Origin: Halichondria panicea
Taxonomy: Eukaryota; Porifera; Demospongiae; Suberitida; Halichondriidae
Assembly: GCF_963675165.1 (NCBI RefSeq)
Contig: NC_087377.1
Span: 5,704,042-5,768,041, forward strand
Reading direction: 5' to 3'
Length of the DNA stretch: 64,000 nt
Both the position numbers and the translations under genes were made by a program. How positions within the stretch are numbered: position 1 is the stretch's first letter; every line of letters begins with the position of its first letter. Below the pieces are notes generated by a model. The model made no database searches and was not told the origin of the DNA. It saw nothing but the letters and a program-made list of their open reading frames with translations. This document shows, piece after piece, positions 1-12,497 of this stretch.

Positions 1-1458
1 TGAGCAAGAATACCAGCAGCCTGATGAAGAAGAGAAGACTGAAGAACCACCCAAGAAAAGATTGAAAAAGCAGGACGCAAACAAAGAAAATACTCCTAAA
101 CAACAGAAAAAAAAGAAAACGAAGGAACCTACAAAGAGAAAAACAAAAGAACTTAAAACAAAAGAACCTAAACCACCTACAGGAGCTATTTTAACTGTGG
201 GAGACCAACAGCCCCCAATAGACCTGACGAAGTCTGATTCTCCCCATCCCCTGCAAGATCCCACCCTCAGCCCAACTATATCGATGCAGAACATTCAAAA
301 CCCTCCCACCCTCAGCCCGACGCAAAACAGTCAAAACCCTCCCATCCTCAGCCCGATGCAGAGCATTCAAAACCCAGTTAACCTCCAGAAAGATCTCACC
401 CCCAGCCCTACTGTGTCCCAGACATCAAAACCACTGTTTTCACCGCTTTCTCCTAACCCTGACTGGTACAGCTCTGTCTATGGTAAGTACGTATAATATT
501 ATACTTACATGTACCTGTGTGTGACTACTGACGTGACATGTATGCTTTTTTTTTTACAGATAACAATAACTCAACGAATATGGATATCAGTAACTCGCCG
601 TCGCCCATCAACAACACTGTTGAATCTACTGAGCTCCTTTAAGCTAGACTTGACATTCATGAGTTACAGGAAAGGGTAGGAATTCTCGAGGACACTCTTA
701 AGTCTGTACTGGAGCAGCTGGAGCGACAAGAGATGTATGGGCTTACAGCAGAATCCTACCTGCAACCGCGCATCATGACCTCATGACCTCAGACCCCACA
801 CAGATATATCCAACCTAGCCAATTGAGATTGACCCAGACCCAGCAGCCACCTCAAAACCAGCCATATCAGAACCAGCCATATCAGAACCAGCAGCCATAT
901 CAGAACCAGCCACCTCAGAACCAGCAGCCACCTCAAAACCAGCCACATCAGAACCAGCCATATCAGAACCAGCAGCCATATCAGAACCAGCAGCCACCTC
1001 AGAACCAGCAGCCACCTCAGAACCAGCAGCCACCTCAGCAGTCACCTCAAACTGATGGCACAGCTCCTAGCCCACTACCACTGCGCAAGGAAAAGTCTCT
1101 GAACAATGCCTTGCCATCATCAGAAATTAAGAAGAAGAACCTACAGCCAAAGACTACCACTTTGGCCCAAAACAAAAAGCTCCAATATGAAAGCAAGGCA
1201 CCAACCCTAGCATTGAGACTGGCAAGGCTTACATACTTTGGAGAAGATATAATGGCTAGATGTACACCCAATGGATGTCGAGATCAACCAGCACTTCCGA
1301 GGCAAGAACTCTTCGAACTTAAGTCTGAGATTTTTCGTATTTTCCCTGTGTACTGGTGCAATCCAGTAGGATTTGAAACTCTATGGGGAAACTGTCTTAC
1401 CTCAATTGAACAAGGTTGCAAAAGAATAAGGAGAGGAATGCAGCAACAAGAGAACTGA
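1..1458 (+). pseudogene. BEN-like protein gene, 3' part, two in-frame stops
   Basis: Exon 1 is open from the window edge to 482 and is rich in Lys and Pro, with a repeated LSP..QN.QNPP pattern. A GTAAGT donor follows at 483. A T-rich tract ending in AG gives an acceptor at 559, and the reading frame joins in phase. Exon 2 (560-1458) codes for a short coiled-coil segment (about 646-760), a Gln/Pro/Asn repeat of QNQPP type (830-1045) and a C-terminal region with LARLTYFGEDIMARCT and RQELFELKSEIFRIFP, which resembles a BEN domain (DNA or protein binding, usually nuclear). The same frame stays open across the whole exon except for TAA at 640 and TGA at 784; the TGA lies in an 8-bp tandem duplication (775-790). 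It could be a pseudogene, or the stops may be sequence errors. The BEN call rests on pattern memory. Confidence 0.6.
830..1045 (+). repeat. Coding tandem repeat, Gln/Asn/Pro-rich
   Basis: Units of about 15 bp such as cagaaccagccatat or cagaaccagcagccacct repeat across this stretch and code for QNQPYQNQQPPQ-type low-complexity sequence in the BEN-like gene. The opposite-strand open frame is only the complement of this repeat. Confidence 0.85.
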
Positions 1459-1699
1459 TGATTATTAATTTTCACAAGTTTTAGTTATTGCACACCTGTT
1501 TATTTTGCATACTTAATTAAATTTTAAATTGAATTATTGACTACACAATACTTTTTATTGACACATGAATACTTGTTACTATAGTAATGAAGAATGTATA
1601 CTTCAAGATTGAATGTACCGTATACATGACTTTATTTATGATTTAAAAAAACAATAACACCACTCAGTATAAAATTATACGTGTAATAATTATGTTTTG

Positions 1700-2810
1700 T
1701 CAGTAGCCAGTTGCTGCTCCTTGTAGCTCAATGACTCTGGGAAGTACCTTCTTTAGATGGCCAATGTACTTCTGGCATTTCGCAATAGTGACTGTTCTCC
1801 AAAATGTGTGTATACCGTCAATCAGTTCTTGCTTGCACTTGGGTTTGATTTCTCTTCTGAGAAACTCTTTGAGTTCATGCCATAAGTTTTCTATTGGGTT
1901 ACAGTCGGGGCTCTCGGGGGGTGTTTTCCACCAATTGACTCTGTTCGTTACCATGAACGCAGCAGCATGCCGTGATGTGTGCTTAGGGTCATTATGGTCA
2001 TTATCTTGCATAAAGCGATGATGGTCTGGATAAATACTATTAATGAATGGGATGAGGGTTGCGTCAAGTATCATCGTGTAGAGTGGAGCATTCATTATTC
2101 CCTCGAACACACAGACACCTGTTCTCCCTCTCCTGCTAATCCCAGCCCAGACATGCACCTTTGTTGGATGTTTTGGTCTGTATAGGGGGAGACACGAATG
2201 ACACAGAGGACAATACACAAATAATTGAGTATAATAATCATACAGTCATGTAGATCTACATGTATATCAATGCACAATACCGTGGTTTAGGTCTAGGAGC
2301 CTCTCCAATTTTCCTGCAACACGTTCTTCTGTGAGATTCCATTTGAACGGAGCATTCATCCGTCCATATAACGTCGTCAAAGCTGTCATGCAGGTTAGCA
2401 TTTGCCCAGTCTCGTCTTTTGACCTTGTTAACATCTCGTATCAGTTGGCAGTAGGCAGATCCTCTGAACGTCCAGCCAAGACATTTTCTTGCTCTAAGGA
2501 TGGTGGCTAGGCTGATACTTATCCGATTCCGGTTGCAAAGAGCAAAAATTTGAATGGCTGTGGTTTCATCATCAAGCCTCATCTGAGTTTCAATAAGCTG
2601 TTTTACTTGGGATGTGATTTTAGTAGGCCTGCTGCTCCCTTCTTTCCTTCTGGTGGTGCCAGTCTCCCAAAATCTGGACAAAAACTTTGCCACACCTCGC
2701 CTACTGACAGCGATTCCCTCATCTTGAAGCTTCCTAGTAATAGTAGGAGCTCTGTATCCGTGACTATGAAAGATTAGAATCCTTTGCTTAGTGTAGTCGT
2801 TGAAAACCAT
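1700..2810 (-). CDS. Tc1/mariner-family transposase, two exons, open
   Basis: ATG at 2810. Exon 1 runs 2810-2281 and exon 2 runs 2177-1700 (TGA), separated by a 103-nt GT-AG intron (2280-2178) that joins in phase. The product has 335 residues, normal for the family. The N-terminus is a paired-like helix-turn-helix region (KQRILIFHSHGYRAPTITRK, then the GTTRRKEGSSRP linker). The catalytic DDE domain has DECS, QDND and NPIENLWHELK, which gives a DD34E-type triad. A 9-bp tandem duplication (1987-2004) adds three residues in the second catalytic motif, so the D-E spacing here is 37. The enzyme would cut and paste its element by binding terminal inverted repeats. I could not find convincing terminal repeats on both sides. 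An intron inside a Tc1 transposase is uncommon. Confidence 0.9.
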
Positions 2811-2883
2811 CTTGTCTTGCTATAGCTAGCTAGCTACATGTAGCTCGAGCAAAAATAAACCGTGTGCTTTCGTTATTAGGGAA

Positions 2884-3012
2884 TAAAACGGGACAATTTC
2901 CGTACCGTTTCCGTTCCGTTCAAAATTTTAATGAGCAATGTGTTTCGTTTTTGTCACGTTTCTACGCGTGCGTTTTTACGCAGTGGAACGGTACGGAACG
3001 GGAACTTTTATA
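2884..3012. repeat. Imperfect inverted repeat (MITE-like)
   Basis: The left arm holds ttccgtaccgtttccgttcc and the right arm near 2982-3005 holds ggaacggtacggaacggg, its approximate reverse complement. The arms flank a short AT-rich centre next to the Tc1 start. It may be a small non-autonomous element or one end of the Tc1 element. Confidence 0.35.
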
Positions 3013-3450
3013 TGAGGGCTACTGTATATAAAATAGTACGGAGCAAATTCATTTTCAACAATGCATACTCTTCCATTTTAATATATGTACACCTCCACAA
3101 CCCACCCCCTTCATTCAACGTTAGCTTCATCAAAACTGATCAAGGTACGGGATTCACCTACAGAGTATGTTGCATAAGCAATACAATGGAACCCCTATAC
3201 CTTTGGAGAACAATGTTCTGGCCTTTATACATGCAGAGAGGTTACAAACAGTCTGCACGGGCACGGTTCACGTGACAGGTCTCGACATTACAGTTGTCTC
3301 AAAGCAAAAGCAAGAACTGAAAGCCGAGCTGGCTACCACCTGCTACCATCTCAACAAAGTAGGTTCATGTCGCGATAATGGATGTGTCGAATATTGAGTC
3401 AGTCACTTAGGTGCCTGGCCGTTATATAGCATGTTACTAAGCCATTACTG

Positions 3451-3476
3451 TACAGTAGAACCTCGATTATCCGGCA
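3451..3476 (+). repeat. pogo/Tigger-like terminal inverted repeat, single end
   Basis: The sequence begins TACAGTAGAACC and ends ATTATCCGGCA. It starts with the TA dinucleotide used as target by Tc1/pogo elements and resembles known pogo/Tigger ends. I found no inverted partner, so this is one end of an old MITE or a chance match. Confidence 0.4.
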
Positions 3477-5595
3477 GGGTTTCATCTAGTGAGGTGGGGC
3501 AGCCTACCCCAAAAACGTTGTAGAATAATGGCATAAATCACATTAGTACCACGTGACCTAATCACTTTAGTACAATGCTATTTAGCACAACCAAGATATC
3601 TTAATCGCAGGGAATTTAAATTTCTGGGAAGAAGTTGCACTAGAATGGCATACTCCATATTATAATGTACTGTAACTCTAATACAGAGTCAAAGTGGCTG
3701 TTGATCAGATCGTGCTTTATAAAAGATGTCCCCTACTACCAGTTAACTCAGTTATATCGTGACCGGTGGTATTACAAGCACTAGCACTGCATCTAGATAC
3801 TAGCACAACTGACAGTTTCCTATGTGTATCTTGTATACTCACTCTGTGCATGTATATTGATATTTTTACGGACAGTGAAAATTTGACGCATGTGCCTATC
3901 CGACATAATTATAAGAGAATGATCGTAAAATTATGACCACGCCCTTTGATCTATGCTGTACCCCCCCCGAGTGCACATTGTCGCTATTTGGATACAGAGC
4001 CATAAACATAAATTTTCGTGGTTTTAATATTCGTGTTTCAATGCACACCCACCAATAGCTTCACATGTGAAATATCAGTGTGCGGGAATTTCTCCCAGTT
4101 TCGCCTGCCGCAACATCATGAAAATTTGGTATTCAAACTCGTGCTGAGCCTCGAAACCACAATATAATTATTGTGATCTAAAAAAAGCACTGCATTCAAT
4201 CGAGAGACTAAAGTATACTTATAGCAAATGCACACGGTAATTTGTCTTGATCCTATTATAATTATACCCTATTAAATAATATTCTTGCAGGCTACGTATT
4301 CTTGCAGGCTACGTATGGTGACTATAGCCAGGATTTTGTGGCGCAGCACAATAATTGCATCTTGTCATAATTATACTGCAATGTTGCCGTACAAAAATCC
4401 AGTCTTTCAAAGTTACCTTAGATAATATATTATAGACACTACACTCTACAGCAACAAAAAGTATCTAAAGTGAAAGAAGCTATCATGCAAACATAGACTA
4501 TCAAGGCTTTATACACAACAATTGCAGATGTAAATCCGTAGAGCTGCACATAATACAAGAAAAATATTGTCTATTGCACTGATTTCTGTTTCCATACCCA
4601 CATCATACATTATCATGTTCTGGGTACGTGTTGGCTGTTCTGCCTGGAATAATGAAACCATAGTTTTGGCTTTCTTGACATCCATCAGTTAGATATTCAG
4701 ACAGCTAGATATTCAGAAAGCAATACAATAATAGTCTAGGGTGCTTGATTGTACAACCAACAGTACATTGTAGCTTTTAGCAATGGCGGGCGATTGTATA
4801 TAAACGACGCCCCTTTTGAATACTTGCTGTATTGTCATTGTTCCGAACCTCAACACGAAAACCTGGCTATAATATCAGTTTTCGAAGTGTGGCCTGCGAG
4901 ACTAATTATAATTACCGAATGTTTTGCGAGCATCAAACATTTGCGAATTTTGCGAGGGTTGATCAATTCGCATCAATAAAATCCGCAAAACCTAAATTAT
5001 TGTAAATACACACGGTCAACCTTTCTGCTGATTTGGCTCATTCGCAAAGGTTTTGGTTCACCAGCAAAATATTCTAGTAATACGGTATACCAGGAGTGTA
5101 TGAAGAAGAGTATGCGACTCCCACGCACATTCTATTCTATATCCCGGACTAAAATTAAATGTGGGCTGGAGGTATAAACCACAGCAGACCATGTGCGTGT
5201 ATGCTGATATCATTTTTAACTAATTAACCACTACACCCACGCACCACTTAAAATGAGGTCTGATAGTGATGTGGTATGACATACTTGTACGGAACATGGT
5301 TTACACTACAACTGCTACAGCTACAGCTAGTTGGATACTCCCCTTCATACACTCCTGGGTATACAGATACATGTAGCTCAAAACTCACTTTTTTGGTGTT
5401 CTTTGTCACTATATGCATCAGCTTCTTTGCTCCATTGTCATGTTCACTTCTGGTTCAGTTTTTCTGCTTTACACCATCATGTTCACTTCTAGTTGTAAGA
5501 CCATGCAGAGTGTCTTAAACCATAGATACTATAATTTACAGTATCTATGCACACACATGGCACCCAATTCAATCAGAGCCTGATCACTCTATACA
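3477..5595. other. Gene-poor stretch
   Basis: Only short, unconvincing open frames. It contains a perfect 17-bp tandem duplication at 4281-4314, a 16-bp near-perfect one around 4690-4722, and a degenerate inverted-repeat segment (about 4905-5090) with cgaa/gcga-rich arms and tacc...ggta ends that looks like an old MITE. Confidence 0.5.
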
Positions 5596-5862
5596 TTATA
5601 TAATATACATCAGCTGCTCCAATGTTGGAGTAAGTCTGTCAGCTATTTCCTTCTCACACCCAATCTTTTCACTTAATTTCTTTTGTGCATAGCTGTAAAG
5701 TTCACATAATAATAATAATAATTGAGACCATGCAGAGTGTGCTTTAAATGAAGCACGCACATGGCCTGACTCATCATCTATGATTGGATAATCAATCCAC
5801 AGGTCATATTGAAGGTTGCACAAACAAAACAAGTATAAATCTACAAAACAAAAACAAAACAT
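5596..5862 (-). pseudogene. Uncharacterised coding fragment, related to 35.87-35.99 kb
   Basis: An 88-residue open frame with KKLSEKIGCEKEIADRLTP and an acidic/aromatic stretch upstream. A related segment occurs on the plus strand at about 35874-35990, where similar codons (KKLN, IADRLTPILEQL) survive with stops. Two copies with protein-like conservation suggest a dispersed gene or transposon fragment. I do not recognise the family. Confidence 0.35.
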
Positions 5863-7698
5863 AAGAAAATACTATAGTATAAAAAAAGAGAACCTATAGC
5901 TATATATATATATTTAAACTAGATGAGAACGGGAGTGAAAATTACAAACGTGCGGACACCAGGTCCCTTTAGCGTAGCACAGTGTTTAATTTCACTCCAC
6001 TCTTAATTTCACTCCACTCTCAGATACTACCGGACACAAGTACAACGCACACTCTCGTTAGGTGTCGCCTACTCGTGCCTCGTTGTGCAGAGCCAATCTT
6101 TTGTTGCGGCTTTCAATGGTTGCCATTATAGCATCCCTTGTCAGTGCCTGTTTCACTCATTTCACTCATCAGTTACAAATTAATTTGTTTCTGTAAGGCC
6201 AGCTTCTGCCCACTTTTTTTCGCGCTTTCATCACTTGTGATTCTGGCCTTTGCTCTCAGTTCTAAAGATGTCTCCAAACTGTTGACACGAGACACTGTAA
6301 GCTCACAAGTATCACAATTCAAAAGCCGGTACTGTTTCATTAGATCGGAATTATATCGGAATTATGATACTCGATCCAACCTGAAAAACGTGGTACGAGT
6401 GACCTTATGGTACGAGTGACCAAACCGTTTGACCTTTAAGTTGACCTTACTATGGATAAAGATCTCGCATTAATAACCAAACTTCATGTCGTACTATGCG
6501 GTACATAGACTGGGACTATACATATAGACTGGCAAAGCCCGAACCCTGGTCCAGCTACTACTTTTTAAAGAATGTAAATGGCTGTACAATTAAGTAGACT
6601 GGTGAGGCTGGAACATATAATTATAGTGGAATACATCAAGGGAGCTCCCACCACCTTGGATCCACCACCTGACCTCAGTTGTAGTCAAACTTTCGAACGG
6701 ATACAACTATCTCAGAGAATGCCATTGCGGCAATGTCGGATTGAAAATTGTTCGAGGTGGTGGTGCATTCAATGGTACTAACGAAAATTGTCATCATGGA
6801 TAACCACCATGTGCATGAAGTTGAGCCAGTCATCAGTGATGCTGGATCATTACCTGCCCCCGTACTCATCGGACTAGCTTTTTCAAAAGTCAAGTACATG
6901 ATGAGATCTTTGGAAACCATTGATAATATTGTATTATACGCATTTTCAAGTATCGGAATATACTAACACATAATTATGACATAATAGAATAATGGAATAA
7001 CAATAAGACTATATTCTAATACAGTTTAAAAGTACATTATCCGCGTCACTGACTTAAAATATCTCATCCGACATAATTATAATGTGATGAATCTGTACAT
7101 GAATCTAGTAGCTGATTGGGTGATTGGAGAAACACAATTTATTGCAGCTGCCGCAGAGGACGTTTCATAGCCGAGGGGAAGGTCAAGTACCAGCAACAAT
7201 TCAATGTGTTACTTTGGATTTGTATAGCATTATAAATCCAAGGGTGTTTGTCAAGAAGAGAGGAAAAGTTAACAAAAGTCGCATGATTACAACAGGGATT
7301 GATTCAAGTAAAGATACACCGCCGGAAGTACCTATGATAACTCCAAAAAGGAAACAAAGAAATCATGTAGAAATCATGTCTCTAAACAACCAAGTCTGTT
7401 GTTTTGGCCGGGTTGATGATCTCAACTCGGTACAACATCTGAAGTGTTTGAGATTGTGACATTAGTGTGTCAGAACTTGTACTTCCCTACGAAAACATTT
7501 TACAATTATTATCTTAGATCTAGCTCAACTATGAGCACTAGATCACAGGTTGTGCACACTCACCGTTTGCATACATCCACTTGGCAGAATACGCATGCGC
7601 AACGACGCTTTTGGACTTCCACCTTGGAAAATAATATACTCACGATTTGCTTCCTTCCTAGCCTCGATTCAAGGCCGGTTAAAATACGGCCTGGTACT
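5863..7698. other. No gene recognised
   Basis: Several short frames without family features. Short tandem duplications lie at 5986-6019 (17 bp), around 6344-6366 (11 bp) and around 6392-6421. Confidence 0.5.
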
Positions 7699-8707
7699 TG
7701 TCGTGTCTTGACTTAGTTAGTTCAAGCACAACTAGTGTTCAAGCTGGCGCTGTGCTAATGCTTTCTCAAAAGTATTAGAGTGTTATATTAGTTTCTATAG
7801 TAATGAATTTTTATTAAAGTTAGCTTATCTATATAAAGTCACTGAGAAGAAAAGTCTTATTTACATGCGTCTATTGTTCTTATTTATTGTATTATGTGGC
7901 TTACCATTATGTGGCTTACCAGGACCTCAAGCTTATCTATATTAACTCACTGAGAAGAAAAGACTTATTTACATGCATCTTTTGTTGTTCAGGATTGACT
8001 TCCAAGATCAGTTCAGTGTATATAATATCTATTGAGAAGAAAAAACTTGTGTACATGCATAATTATTGTTATCTATGTTGTTAATGGTAGGCCCTCATGA
8101 AAAAGATGACTCTACCAGGAGAATCTGGATTCTGGATATTATTTTCTCACACGAGCGCACATGCGCATTACATCCAGGAATAATTAAAGGGTGTGTCCTA
8201 AGAGATCAATTTCACAAAATTTGATGGCTACTATAAATGTTAGCTGTTTTAACAGATATTTTTTGACTCTTGTAGCTAACAAAAAGCTAGCGCTTTAGTG
8301 CAAGGCTAATTCATATGTTGAATAGAAAGTTTGTGCGGACAGATGATGCTATGAAAGATTCTGAAGAGGCCTTCAATGTGAGTCAAACTAGCCATAACTC
8401 GAGAAAGAAGCTTTAGTTTGCGAATCAAAATCCAAGCCTTATAGAAGCTGTTAGTTTTCGTCGCATTGCAACCGTTAAGCAGTTACAGCTGGAACAGACA
8501 CACAGACAGACAGACACACACACACACACAGACAGCTTTACCGTATCCCTCCTGCGGCTACGCCTCGAGGCATAATAATTACTAACAATCATCAGCAAAA
8601 TACTGCACAAAAGAGACTAAATATTAATGACAAAACACCAGTATAAATACAGTAAGACAGGAAGTAAATGATGATATCACAATACCCATGAATACACAAA
8701 CACTACA
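7699..8707 (-). repeat. 3' LTR of the decayed gypsy, split by an insertion
   Basis: The first about 32 bp (7699-7730) and the last about 137 bp (8571-8707) match the right LTR. The middle about 840 bp are foreign. Confidence 0.8.
7731..8570 (-). mobile_element. Non-coding element nested in the gypsy LTR
   Basis: Defined as the stretch missing from the other LTR. Its right end, on the minus strand, reads tatgcctcgaggcgtagccg, then ggatacggta, then a GT/CTGT-rich tract. The same kind of end (tatgcctcg, gaggtatatggta, GT-rich) occurs at 54770-54856. No credible protein. It is likely a MITE or other non-autonomous element. The exact ends are uncertain by a few bases. Confidence 0.55.
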
Positions 8708-9325
8708 TTCCTTTCCCCTAAGTCCATTATGCGAACGAAGGGTCATACCTCTCGACTTGGCGGCGGTTCCGCTTTGGATACTCTTTTCCACCCTCTCTCG
8801 ACCCTCTTCCATGGATTCACTTATGTCCTCTTCTTCGGGTAAATCATCATCAGTTAGATCCTCAGATCCGTAAGGTTCAACGTCAACCTGCCTCTGTCTC
8901 AATTGGATCCTGCCTCCTTCTAGTTTGCTCATTACAACCCCAGGGATCCACTTTTCTCCAGAGGGCAATGAACCTTCGCTAACTGCAACTGTATTAGGCC
9001 GTAGGAAATCGAGTCTAGTAACATTTCACATCGTAGTAGCTGATCTATGCGCGGCAAGAGTTTTGCTCAGTTGAGCACGGAATGTGCCTTCCCGATTTTT
9101 GATTTTTAGCCAATCCGTTTGATGCAGGGTGGTAGGGAGCTGTCGTGATGTGGTGAATCTCCGAACTGGTAAAACAACTCCCATTATCTGATGTGGATGC
9201 CTTGTCATGCTTGCCTCGGACCAAGCTAACCAAGAAACATTTCGAACCAGCCGAATTAGTACTATTGACAACGCATCTTGAAAGCTCTCCGGTGTCTGCA
9301 AAACAAAATTAATTGCTAAAGCCAC
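8624..9325 (-). pseudogene. gypsy integrase fragments
   Basis: 9233-9045 carries SDNGSCFTSSEI and TAPYHPASNGLA, the second catalytic Asp and the glutamate region of an integrase (the Glu is not preserved in this frame). 8968-8624 carries PSGEKWIPGVV, typical of the C-terminal DNA-binding part of gypsy integrases, followed by an acidic tail. The RNase H region between 9.4 and 10.7 kb is too decayed to read with confidence. Confidence 0.75.
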
Positions 9326-10684
9326 ACGAAAGGACCCGGTGCTCGCACAATATGTGAATCAGGGTTGCAGCTGAGTTCGTATTTCGATAAAAAGAACGAA
9401 TTGTCGACCTTCGAAGGATGTTTGTTGTGGGGATCAAGGCCTAACATGAGGGACACCAAGGAATCATCCGAATGAAGACCTTGGCTCGTATGTTACCGTA
9501 CCCTCGCGAAAATACGCCCACCCTTTTCTGCAAGAAGTCTAGGTTTATTAGGGGACTGGGCGCGAACGGGGAGTTTTCATTCGAACATACGCCCCTCAAA
9601 TCGAGGTTTACACTTTGCTGTATTTTCATTTTAATGCATAGTATGAACATTTTATTGACAACAACAATGTTATAAACTAATGCATGAGTATGATTAAAGC
9701 ATGACAAGAGTGGACTCTGACTCTATTCGTTGATGTTAGATGTATATGTAGCAGAAACTTCTCAAAGGATGGTAGGTCATACTCCTACAGAGCAGCTATC
9801 AGGTACTTTGTTTCAGAAAACCAAGGCAAGGTAACCTGCAAAATTAGCCTGTGTGATAACTTTCTTGGACTTGTGTTTTCCTTTCTCAGCTATAGGTTCC
9901 CTGCATATAATTATATCTTCAGGGGGGAAAGTTATAATGTCTGATCTTGGTCGAGTATAGTCTTACTAGCTACTACCTAAAACTTCCTTTCTTCACTAAA
10001 ATTAATGTGGCATTCAGCTACTGCGCATGCTCAACTTCTTATTCTGGGTGGGCTGTGAAAATACCCTCATGCAAGAACTTTGAAGCAAAAGAGGGGATGG
10101 GCGAGGGTACGGTATGTGTGGTGGGGGTCAATCAGGACATCGAGAGGACGGTGAAAAAATGCCGAGTAGAGCCCCCCTGGAGTTGGCCCTGGGCACGTCT
10201 ACACTTTGACTATGCTGACCCTGTTGAAGCCCACAGCAACCTCCACAGCTGTAATCGAAACGTGCAGAGAGAACTTTTCTCAGTTTGGACTGCGTATTGT
10301 TTCTAAACGTGAGCGTATACTCGAACATTTACAGGTAGAGTGTCCACCTTTTTACTCGCCTGAGGTGATGTAGACTTGCACTCACTCAGTAGTCCCAACA
10401 GGTCTGTGACCAGTGTGAAAGGATGCCCAAACAACTACGAATAGACTCCAAAGACGAGAGATAGCCATTCCATCTCTAGCTGAGCATAGTTCTTTTCAGC
10501 ATCGTTCAAAACGTATCCAAACTGGTCGTTCTGAACCATCGGGCATCGTTATGTGCCCCAATACCGTACTGAGAGGCGTCACATGCCAACACAAGTCACA
10601 TGCCAACACAATTGGAAGTGATGGGTCAAAACGAACTAACAGGTTGGAGGAGGTGAGCAGCTGTTTGGACTCTTGGAACGCTTT

Positions 10685-12047
10685 TTATTGGTCTGTAGAC
10701 CACTTCCACCTTGTGCTCCTTTTTAACAAGGTGTAAGGGGTTCGCCATAAACTTCCGTAATAGGTTAGCAAACCTAAATAGGACTTGAGCTCCGTCACGT
10801 TCCTTGGTTTTGGTGCCTCTTGGATAGCTTTCATCTTGCTCGACATAGGGTGTAACCCCACGACATGTCCTAGGAAAACTACTTGCGGCTCCATGAAGTG
10901 GCATTTGCTCTTTTTAGCTCGCAGGCCAGCTTCAGTAAGCACCTCGGTTTGGCCAGTGATCAGTATGTCATCCATATACACGACAACACCTGGTATGCCT
11001 CGTAGCATCTGCCGTTGGAAAAGGCTTGGTGCGGAACTGATACCATAAGGTAAGCGAGTGTACCTAAATAGGACAACGTACTTTCGAGAGCGAGCGTCCA
11101 GCTTCATCTGTAGGTACGCCTGTTTAAGATCAATGGTTTTTCCTTTCACTGCCAGGATCTTCTACCCTCGGTATTGGGTAACGGTTCAGTTTCGATACTG
11201 CGTTCACAGTTGTTCGGAAATCGCCACAAATTCGTATAGTTTTCTTGTCCGCCTTCAAGACTGCCACTATGACCCAGTCTGAGTACTCAACGGGCTCCAG
11301 TGTGCCCTCAGCAACTAGTTCATCCTCGACCCCTTTTCTTTTAGAATAGGGTATGGTCCTAGCTTTGTTGTAACGAGGCTGAACACTTGGATTGATTTCT
11401 AAATGGTGGGCGCCTTGGCCATCTTCAAATATCTCATTGTACTTCTCTAGTACCTTGGGCAACCCAGCAGGCTCAGTATAATAGATAGACTGCCAATCCA
11501 ACCTAATATCCTTCAACCAATTCCTACCAAGCAATGTGGGACCATTTCCCTTGACAATAATCAGTGGTCCATACTCAACCTTAACCACAACACTACCAAT
11601 CACAGAGATAGGTTCTCCCAAATAAGTGACCTCAGATTGTTCTAGCGGGTGTTTGGGGAAGTACTCAGCTTCTCCCATGACGGCACCTGTATCTACTTCA
11701 ACTCACAGACATTGGATGGGTGGTGACTTTTCTCCTCCTTTCTTGACTTGAGAGATATCGGCCACTGTTTTGATGAGGTCTTCGCCGTCTTCACTCTCCG
11801 ACGTTCTTCTTGAGTGCTTGGCTCTCCCTGGCTCTGCCTGCTGTAGTCGATTTCTACACACTCTGGCAATGTGGCCTTTCTTTTTGCAAAAGTTGCAATA
11901 TTTATCTTTAAACCGACACACCGTCGGTAGATGTCCCTCAGTACCACAACGTGAGGTTGTTTGAGTCTCTTGTCTCTCCCTACCAATCTGAAATACTGGC
12001 TCTGTCTTGATGGGAACAGGCCTTAGGTTGGCGTCTGACGTCTCCAC
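10685..12047 (-). pseudogene. gypsy gag-pol fragments: zinc knuckles, protease, reverse transcriptase
   Basis: Reading on the minus strand: 12047-11703 has two CCHC-like knuckles (CGTEGHLPTVC, CNFCKKKGHIARVC) of the gag nucleocapsid. 11678-11130 has the protease C-terminus (LLGRNWL) and the start of the reverse transcriptase (RICGDFR). 11149-10685 has the RT core with TIDLKQAYLQMKL, RLPYGISSAP and the YMDD active-site box, then VVFLGHVV and a thumb region. The frame changes between these blocks. Short tandem duplications, such as 10579-10612 downstream, add to the damage. This protein copied the element RNA into DNA. It is not functional here. Confidence 0.85.
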
Positions 12048-12497
12048 ACTCTGGGCAATCTCTTCAATGCTCGTTCTGTCAGTAGTATTTTCTGTGTTGC
12101 CTCATTGTTGATTCCGCCAACTATTCGGTCTGTCAGAGCTGCATCCAGCAATATTCAGTCAGCTCCGCTATGACTGACTCTCCTGGTTGTCTTGATCTGC
12201 TGTAGTCACCTCTGATGGCGGTGGACTGAAGTGACTTGCAGTTAACTCCTTGAACGTCTTAGTGGAAGGTCTGTCTGGTGAGAGAAGGCTTCGCAGAATG
12301 TTGTACGTACGCTTTCCCACCACGGACAAAAACACAGAACGTCGGTCTTATCATCTCTTGTTATCTCCTACCATACGAACATCTCCTCCATTCTTTCTGC
12401 ATACTGCGGCCAATCGTCTGCATCAGGATCGAAAGCCTCTATGTGCCCCTGTGCCCCATCAGCGTAGTTGCCATGTTCCCATGATCCTCATCGCCAC

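Noticed and set aside
815-1045. Minus-strand frame with Ala/Gly/Ser repeats
   Set aside because: It is the complement of the Gln/Asn/Pro repeat of the BEN-like exon and has no gene context.
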